Program-made: the position numbers and the translations under genes
The notes under the pieces: generated by a model
Database searches by the model: none
What the model was told of the DNA's origin: nothing
Seen by the model: only the letters and a program-made list of their open reading frames with translations
Source of the DNA: Caulobacter segnis
GTDB lineage: Bacteria > Pseudomonadota > Alphaproteobacteria > Caulobacterales > Caulobacteraceae
DNA length: 64,000 nt
Direction: 5' to 3'
Assembly: GCF_023935105.1 (NCBI RefSeq)
Contig: NZ_CP096040.1
Span: 3,968,001 to 4,032,000 of the forward strand
Shown: positions 58,842 through 64,000 of the stretch, piece by piece
How the letters are laid out: the number at the start of each line of letters is the position of its first letter
Position numbering within the stretch: position 1 is the stretch's first letter

Positions 58842-59822
58842 GTGAGCCCCGCCCTCGACATCGACTCGCTGGAGCAGCGCCTGGTCGCCGGCGACCGCGC
58901 CGCCCTGGCGCGCGCCATCACCCTGGTCGAGAGCCGCCGAGTCGACCACCAGGCGGCGGCGCGGACCTTGCTGTCGCGCCTGATGCCGCGGACCGGACGC
59001 GCCCAGCGCATCGGGATCACCGGCGTGCCCGGCGCGGGCAAGTCGACGACGATCGAGCGCTTCGGTTGCGACCTGACCGAGGCGGGTCACCGCGTGGCGG
59101 TGCTGGCCGTGGATCCTTCGTCCGGCCGGCACGGCGGTTCGATCCTGGGCGACAAGACCCGGATGGAGCGGCTCAGCGTCCAGCCCAACGCCTATATCCG
59201 CCCCTCGCCATCGGGCGGCGCCCTGGGCGGAGTGGCGCGCAAGACCCGCGAGGCCATGCTGCTGTGCGAGGCGGCCGGCTTCGACGTGGTCATCGTCGAG
59301 ACCGTCGGCGTCGGCCAGTCCGAGACGGTGGTGGCCGACATGGTCGACATCTTCCTGGCCCTGCTGATCCCCGGCGGCGGGGACGAACTTCAAGGCATCA
59401 AGAAAGGCCTGATCGAGCTGGCCGACCTGCTGGTCATCAACAAGGCCGACGCCGATCCCCAGAAGGCGGAGCGCTCCGCGCGCGATTACCGCAACGCCTT
59501 GCACATCCTCACACCCGCCAGCCCGGACTGGACGCCGCCCGTGCTGACCGCCTCCGGCCTCACGGGCCAGGGCCTAGACGTGCTGTGGACCCAGATCCGG
59601 CGTCACCGCGAGGTGATGACCGCCAACGGCGCCCGCGCCGGCCGCCGCGCCGACCAGGACGCCCGCTGGATGTGGGCCATGGTCCGCGACCGGCTGGAGG
59701 ACGCCTTCAAGACCGCGCCGGCCGTGGCGGCCCTGGTCCCCGAGCTGGAGACGGCGGTGCGAGGGGGCGAACTCCCGGCTTCGGCCGCGGCGGACCAGTT
59801 GCTTCAGGCGTTCGGGCTCTAG
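58842..59822 (+). CDS. meaB: Methylmalonyl-CoA mutase-associated GTPase MeaB
   Basis: A 326-residue G3E-family P-loop GTPase that protects the mutase and helps load adenosylcobalamin. The Walker A motif is GVPGAGKS at residues 61-68; DPSSGRHGGSILGDKTRM near 92-109 forms the switch region, ETVGVGQSE near 152-160 is the Walker B/switch II part, and NKAD near 201-204 gives guanine specificity. The start is GTG. It is 0.6 kb after mutB on the same strand. Confidence 0.96.
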   Translation: MSPALDIDSLEQRLVAGDRAALARAITLVESRRVDHQAAARTLLSRLMPRTGRAQRIGITGVPGAGKSTTIERFGCDLTEAGHRVAVLAVDPSSGRHGGSILGDKTRMERLSVQPNAYIRPSPSGGALGGVARKTREAMLLCEAAGFDVVIVETVGVGQSETVVADMVDIFLALLIPGGGDELQGIKKGLIELADLLVINKADADPQKAERSARDYRNALHILTPASPDWTPPVLTASGLTGQGLDVLWTQIRRHREVMTANGARAGRRADQDARWMWAMVRDRLEDAFKTAPAVAALVPELETAVRGGELPASAAADQLLQAFGL

Positions 59823-60607
59823 TCCCGGTAACCCAGCAACGCCCGCAGGCCTGGCGCGTGGAAATCCACCACCCGCCTGTGGGTGTCCGACAGCACCTTG
59901 GGCACATCCACCGTGACCTGCAGGTTTTCGCGGGCGGTGCGGCTTTCGCGGGGGTCGGCGCCGGCCTCGACGCGCTCGCGCCAGTCGGCGGGCAGATCCA
60001 GGCCGCAATCGGCAAGCAGCTGGCGGAAGAAGGCCTCGGCGCGCTTGGAGCCCAGGTCCTTGAGGTTGGCGACGATGTCCTCGTAGCGGACGATCACGGC
60101 CCGCGAGCCTAGCCAGGCCACCGCGTTCATGGCGAAGACGTCCTTCAGGTCGGGCACGCGGCTGTGCGCGCCCAGGATCATCATCATGATGACGTCCTCG
60201 ACCGAGGCGCCGCCGTCCTTGATGTGGTTCAGGTTTCCCTGGAACTCGTCGGACAGATAGAAGCGGGCGCGCGCCAGCACCCAGTCATAGGGGTCGCGCA
60301 CCAGCACGATGTGGCGCACGTCGCGCAGGGCCACCGCCGACTCGTCCGAGAACAGCATGTGGCCCCAGCTGATCATCGGCGCCTTGGGATCGAAGGCGTC
60401 GCGGCTGCGCGACAGCAGGGCGTGCTGGATGTACTCGCGCCGCCAGTGCTGCTCGGGCGCGACGAACATCCGCATGATGTTGCGGATCAGATGGGTGCCG
60501 GCCTTGGGCACGCTGTTTAGGAACACCGACTGGGTCAGCCGCGCGCGCTCGAAGCGTTCGCCGATGGCGTCGAGATTGTCGGGCTTGCCCCGGATGATGG
60601 CGTTCAC
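59819..60607 (-). CDS. Sulfotransferase-family protein
   Basis: A 262-residue cytoplasmic protein with the 5'-phosphosulfate loop of PAPS-dependent sulfotransferases, SVPKAGTHL at residues 32-40, and the 3'-phosphate region VLVRDPYDWVLARARFY near 101-117. The central HISWGHMLF-like strand fits the fold. The acceptor is unknown; a cell-surface sugar or lipid would be usual. It is a single gene, and its stop shares CTAG with meaB. Confidence 0.88.
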   Translation of the reverse strand: MNAIIRGKPDNLDAIGERFERARLTQSVFLNSVPKAGTHLIRNIMRMFVAPEQHWRREYIQHALLSRSRDAFDPKAPMISWGHMLFSDESAVALRDVRHIVLVRDPYDWVLARARFYLSDEFQGNLNHIKDGGASVEDVIMMMILGAHSRVPDLKDVFAMNAVAWLGSRAVIVRYEDIVANLKDLGSKRAEAFFRQLLADCGLDLPADWRERVEAGADPRESRTARENLQVTVDVPKVLSDTHRRVVDFHAPGLRALLGYRD

Positions 60608-60626
60608 GCTGTGGAGCCTCGGACAG

Positions 60627-60655
60627 AAAAACGGCGGCGGATCGCTCCGCCGCCG
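60627..60655 (-). terminator. Intrinsic terminator of the TonB receptor gene
   Basis: A perfect 10-bp stem (60632-60641 with 60646-60655) closes on a 4-nt loop and is followed on the minus strand by TTTTT (60631-60627). It lies 27 bp after the receptor stop, just before the sulfotransferase ATG. Confidence 0.9.
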
Positions 60656-60681
60656 CCATCTTAGGGGAGATCAAGCCGCGC

Positions 60682-63600
60682 TTAGAAGTGCGCCTTGATG
60701 TTCAGGAAGGCGCGACGGCCCAGATAGTCGTATTGCGACGACAGCACCGAGCCGCCGACCGTGCTGTATTGGCCCTGCAGATAGCTGACCGCGGGGGGAT
60801 GCTCGTCGAACAGGTTCGAAACGCCGCCGGTGATCGACCAGCCCTCGAACTGCCGCCGCAGCGAGACATTGTGATAGGCGGTGAATTCGGTGTGGATCTT
60901 GTAGAACAGGGTCCCCGCCGCGTTGGTGTCGGCTTCCGTCTCGGCGTCGGAAGCCTTGCCGACCATGTCGATACCCCAGAAGCCGGTCCAATCGCCCTTC
61001 TGGAAGCTCAGGTTCAGCTGGCCGGTCCAGTCGGGATCGCCAACCAAGCCGTTGAGGTCCTTTACGGTGTCGGCGAACTTGGCCTCGGTGTCCTTCAGCT
61101 GCCAGGTGGACTGCAGCTCGGTCGTCATGCGGATGTCCCACGGCAGCTGGACCCCGTAGCGAACGGTGAGGTCGATGCCGCGGTTAATCTGCTCGGCGAT
61201 GTTGATGTAGTTGTCGGTGATGTCGGTGACCAAGTGCGATCCCGGATCCCGCTTGAACAGGCTGCAGAGCTTGTCGGTCGGGAAGTTCAGCGACTTGTAG
61301 CACTCCTTGACGATGACGTCGGAGCCCAGCTGCGTGACCTCGTTCTTCACGTTGATGTCGAAGTAGTCGACGGCGACCTGCAGGTCGGCGAACTTCGGCG
61401 TCCAGATGACGCCGTAGGTCTTGGCCAGCGAGGTTTCGGCCTCGAGGTTCCCCTTGCCGCCGGACGAGGTGGTGGTCGCCTGGGCGCCCTGGCCGGTATA
61501 GGCGTCCGGGATGCCGTCGGCGCGGCAGTTGTCGGCCACGCGCTGGGTGATGTTGCCCTGCGCCAGGTTCTGGCCCCAGCGGATGCAGGGGTCGACCAGC
61601 CGTTGGCTGACGAAGTCGGTCTGGGCGTTCTTGTACAACTCGAACAGCGCCGGGGCGCGGAACGAGGTGCCGCGGGTCGCTCGCAAGCGCAGGGACGGGA
61701 TGATCTGCCAGTTCAGGCCGATCTTGTAGGTGTCGTCCTCGCCGTACGAATTGACCTTAGTGTGACGGCCCGACAGCGACAGGTCCAGGCGCTCGGCCAG
61801 GAACATGTCCTTCAGCAGCGGAACGCTCAGCTCGCCATAGACTTCGCGCGCCAGGTCGTCGCCCTTAGTGACGCCAGCGGCCGAGAGGCCCCAGGAGTTG
61901 CCGGCCAGGGTGATCGCGCCCGGCGTGTCGTTGATGGAGTCCTTGCGGTAGTGGAAGCCCAGGGCGACGCCGACATCGCCGGCTGGGAGCTTGAACAGAT
62001 TGCCCGAGACCGAACCTTCGAACACCAGCTGCTTGTAGATCGTCTTGCCGGTCTCGGTGTCGAACAGGAACGCCTCTTCCGCTGGCGTGTACTTGCCGGC
62101 CAGGAAGTCCGGCGAAACCCAGGAGACGTCGACGCACTGCCGCTTGCTGATCGGCGTGACATAGCCGGCGCAAGAGGCGGTCGGGCGGATGATGGAATTG
62201 CCGCGCGCGCCCAGGCCTCTCGCCCAGGTGCTGGGATCGGCGGGATTCCCGTCACGACGACCGTCGGCGCTGTCGACCGCGTCCTGCAGGATCACGTCCT
62301 GCGAATACAGGCCCTTGCTGTGGCTGTACTGGGTGAAGATGTCCCAGTCCCAGCCTTTCAGGAAATCGATACCGCCGAAGTCGCCGCGCAGGCCGCCGAC
62401 ATAGCGCTGGTAGTCGACGCGCTGGCCGGCCCGGGACCGGTTGGTGACCGGCGTCGGCGACAGAATGTAGTCACCGGTGAAACCGGCCGAGAACGGATCG
62501 TAGTCGCCGGTGTACTGATAGCTCCAGAACTGGCGGTAGCCGTTGGTCTTGGTGGCGCGCCTGTTGAGCAGGATTTCGCCATAGGCCTCGACGCTGCTGG
62601 TGATGTCGAAGGCCCCTTGGGCGAAGATCGTGTTGCGCTCGGTGCGCGGCGTCAGCGACGCGGCCAGATTGAACGGGCTGTTGTAGTCCAGCACGCCGAT
62701 GTCGGCGGCTTGCGGATCATCGCTGTAGCCAACGACGTAGAAGCCCGCCGGCGCGCCGGGATAGCCGCCGCCCGCCGGAACCCGCGGGATCAAGCCGCCG
62801 ATCTTGCCGGTGTAGTCATACTGCAGCTTCCCAGCCAGGCCCGAGAAGTTGAAGTCGTAAAGCCAGATCTGATCGTACAGTCGGTCGCGGCATTGGACCT
62901 GGCCGGTTCGCGGGTCGATCGTGTCCTTCCGCTTGCCGCTCGAGTCGGTGATGTACGAGCGGCCGCAGTCTGTATAGCTGCGCTGCCCGTTCGATTGCTC
63001 CGCCTTCTTGAAGTACTCATACGAGAGGCTGAAGAAGCCACGATCGAAGGTCTTGGCGAAGCTGGCGCTGGCCGAGTACTGCTCGCCGCCGTGCTTCTGC
63101 GGCTGGCTGTAGAACATCTCGGCGTCGATGCCGTCGGTGTCGCGCTTGGTGATGATGTTCACCACGCCCGCCACGGCGTCCGAGCCGTAGATCGACGAGG
63201 CGCCATCCTTCAGGATGTCGACGTGGTCGATGACCGCCAGCGGCAGCACGTTCAGGTCGAAGGCCGAAACGCCGCCACGGGTGCCCGCCGGGCCGGCGCG
63301 CCGGCCGTTCAGCAGCACCAGGGTGCGGTTGGGGCCCAAGCCTCGCAGCGAGACCGTCTCCGAGCCGGGGCCCCCGTCGGTCACCAGGGCGCTGGAGATG
63401 GCCGAAGTCACCTGCGGCGAGCCCGAGGCGATCGTCGACGACTGCAGCAGGCCGGTGGCGGTGGCGATGCCGCGCAGCTGGCCTTGTTCGGCGGAAATGA
63501 CCTGGATCGGATCGGGACTGTTGAAGGCCGAGCGCTTGATGCGCGAGCCGGTGACCACGACGGCCTCGACCTCGGCGTTGTCCGAGGCCTTGGCGGCGTC

Positions 63601-63711
63601 TTGGGTGGTCTGCAGTGGCGCGGCGGTCTGAGCCATGGCCGGCAGAGCCGCGCCGACCGCCAGCCCCGCGATGATCGTCGAGGCTAGAAGATGTCTACGG
63701 TGGATGAGCAT
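60682..63711 (-). CDS. TonB-dependent outer-membrane receptor (large, Caulobacter type)
   Basis: A 1009-residue receptor with a signal peptide ending LPAMAQ near residue 28, TonB box EAVVVTGSRIKRS near 50-62, plug with LRGLGPNRTLVLLNGRRAGP near 130-150 and ILKDGASSIYGSDAVAGVVNIITKR near 175-199, and a long barrel ending NIKAHF. The ATG at 63711 fits the signal peptide but has no clear SD (CCTCCA precedes it); an open frame extends upstream without export features. No neighbour shows the substrate. Large receptors of this subclass often carry sugars or peptides. Confidence 0.9.
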   Translation of the reverse strand: MLIHRRHLLASTIIAGLAVGAALPAMAQTAAPLQTTQDAAKASDNAEVEAVVVTGSRIKRSAFNSPDPIQVISAEQGQLRGIATATGLLQSSTIASGSPQVTSAISSALVTDGGPGSETVSLRGLGPNRTLVLLNGRRAGPAGTRGGVSAFDLNVLPLAVIDHVDILKDGASSIYGSDAVAGVVNIITKRDTDGIDAEMFYSQPQKHGGEQYSASASFAKTFDRGFFSLSYEYFKKAEQSNGQRSYTDCGRSYITDSSGKRKDTIDPRTGQVQCRDRLYDQIWLYDFNFSGLAGKLQYDYTGKIGGLIPRVPAGGGYPGAPAGFYVVGYSDDPQAADIGVLDYNSPFNLAASLTPRTERNTIFAQGAFDITSSVEAYGEILLNRRATKTNGYRQFWSYQYTGDYDPFSAGFTGDYILSPTPVTNRSRAGQRVDYQRYVGGLRGDFGGIDFLKGWDWDIFTQYSHSKGLYSQDVILQDAVDSADGRRDGNPADPSTWARGLGARGNSIIRPTASCAGYVTPISKRQCVDVSWVSPDFLAGKYTPAEEAFLFDTETGKTIYKQLVFEGSVSGNLFKLPAGDVGVALGFHYRKDSINDTPGAITLAGNSWGLSAAGVTKGDDLAREVYGELSVPLLKDMFLAERLDLSLSGRHTKVNSYGEDDTYKIGLNWQIIPSLRLRATRGTSFRAPALFELYKNAQTDFVSQRLVDPCIRWGQNLAQGNITQRVADNCRADGIPDAYTGQGAQATTTSSGGKGNLEAETSLAKTYGVIWTPKFADLQVAVDYFDINVKNEVTQLGSDVIVKECYKSLNFPTDKLCSLFKRDPGSHLVTDITDNYINIAEQINRGIDLTVRYGVQLPWDIRMTTELQSTWQLKDTEAKFADTVKDLNGLVGDPDWTGQLNLSFQKGDWTGFWGIDMVGKASDAETEADTNAAGTLFYKIHTEFTAYHNVSLRRQFEGWSITGGVSNLFDEHPPAVSYLQGQYSTVGGSVLSSQYDYLGRRAFLNIKAHF

Positions 63712-63960
63712 TGGAGGATTTTCGCCTTGGATTGCGGATGCGCGGCACGCCTCCCCACCAAGCCCCCTTGGCACGCGACGAATGACCGCTAACGCCAACC
63801 AAGCTGCTTCGCTGCGCCGCCGCAATCTTGGCGTCGTTTATTTGTCGCATTTCGAACGAAGTGTGGCCTTGGGCACGCACTTGTAGCGTTCTCGCGCGTA
63901 TTCCGAAGCTTTTGAAAGCATTACGTACGGGGAAGCACATCCGCGAGGGCCACGAGCGCG
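63712..63960 (-). other. Upstream region of the large TonB receptor
   Basis: About 250 bp with no gene. It should hold the receptor promoter. GCTACAAG (about 63883-63890, minus strand) resembles a Caulobacter -10 element but has no good -35 before it. A GCTTT-CA-AAAGC dyad occurs near 63910-63922. No recognised operator. Confidence 0.35.
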
Positions 63961-63965
63961 CACGA

Positions 63966-63992
63966 AAAAGGCCGCCGGGACGAGCGGCGGCC
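63966..63992 (-). terminator. Intrinsic terminator of a gene beyond the right edge
   Basis: An 8-bp stem GGCCGCCG/CGGCGGCC (63970-63977 with 63985-63992) with a 7-nt loop is followed on the minus strand by TTTTT. It therefore ends a minus-strand gene that lies to the right of the window. Confidence 0.8.
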
Positions 63993-64000
63993 TCTCATTG

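Noticed and set aside
60688..63687. Open frame of 999 codons antisense to the large TonB receptor
   Set aside because: Same artefact: no start signal, no domain, and the receptor on the minus strand explains the region fully.

Overview
The window looks like a chromosomal segment of a high-GC alphaproteobacterium of the Caulobacter group. The reasons are the very GC-rich codon use, four complete or nearly complete TonB-dependent receptors in 64 kb, LacI-type palindromic operators next to sugar or nucleoside genes, a CzcCBA-type metal pump and a glycosidase and pectate lyase suited to plant polymers. The genus is an inference from gene content. No rRNA, tRNA, CRISPR array, insertion sequence or prophage was seen. 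Because of the high GC content almost every gene has a long open frame on its other strand, and these shadows were left out.

Layout. 1-2.2 kb: a translationally coupled minus-strand group (inositol-3-phosphate synthase, metallophosphoesterase, start of a B12-binding radical-SAM-type protein). 2.4-8.4 kb: a czcCBA-like heavy-metal efflux operon led by a small Cys/His-rich exported protein. 8.4-19 kb: a nucleoside-use locus made of a phytase-like exported esterase, a LacI repressor, a TonB receptor, a concentrative nucleoside transporter, a PfkB kinase, a TrpF-like barrel protein and a nucleoside hydrolase. Three identical TGAAACGTTTCA palindromes and one variant lie at its promoters. An HxlR/azoreductase/DsbA-like redox island sits inside it.

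18.9-26.9 kb: an ECF sigma factor, FecR anti-sigma factor, TonB receptor with an STN signalling domain and a very large Tat-exported beta-propeller/amidohydrolase, separated from the receptor by an intrinsic terminator. 27-31 kb: catalase-peroxidase katG, then a GH39 beta-xylosidase behind a separate LacI-type operator. 31-38 kb: a MarR-controlled FUSC/DUF1656/HlyD/NodT efflux operon followed by a TonB receptor that lacks a signal peptide. 38-42 kb: dienelactone hydrolase, glycosylasparaginase, cutC and a family 10 pectate lyase.

42.4-46.9 kb: two divergent operons that together rebuild the Escherichia coli yjfIJKLMC set (DUF2170, PspA-like, GspS-like ATP-grasp, DUF2491, DUF350, DUF1190). 47-52.6 kb: an unknown protein behind two matching inverted repeats, a low-molecular-weight phosphatase, a fused 5-oxoprolinase, and a GDT1-type manganese exporter under a yybP-ykoY Mn2+ riboswitch. 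52.6-60.6 kb: a DUF2793 protein, nitronate monooxygenase, methylmalonyl-CoA mutase (two subunits) with its chaperone MeaB, DUF4112 and a sulfotransferase. 60.7-63.7 kb: a further large TonB receptor; a terminator at the right edge belongs to a gene outside the window.

The strongest candidates for new biology are the nucleoside regulon with its TrpF-like enzyme, the split yjf-type system with repeats at a possible leaderless start, and the sigma/anti-sigma/receptor/amidohydrolase chain with an attenuator-like terminator.
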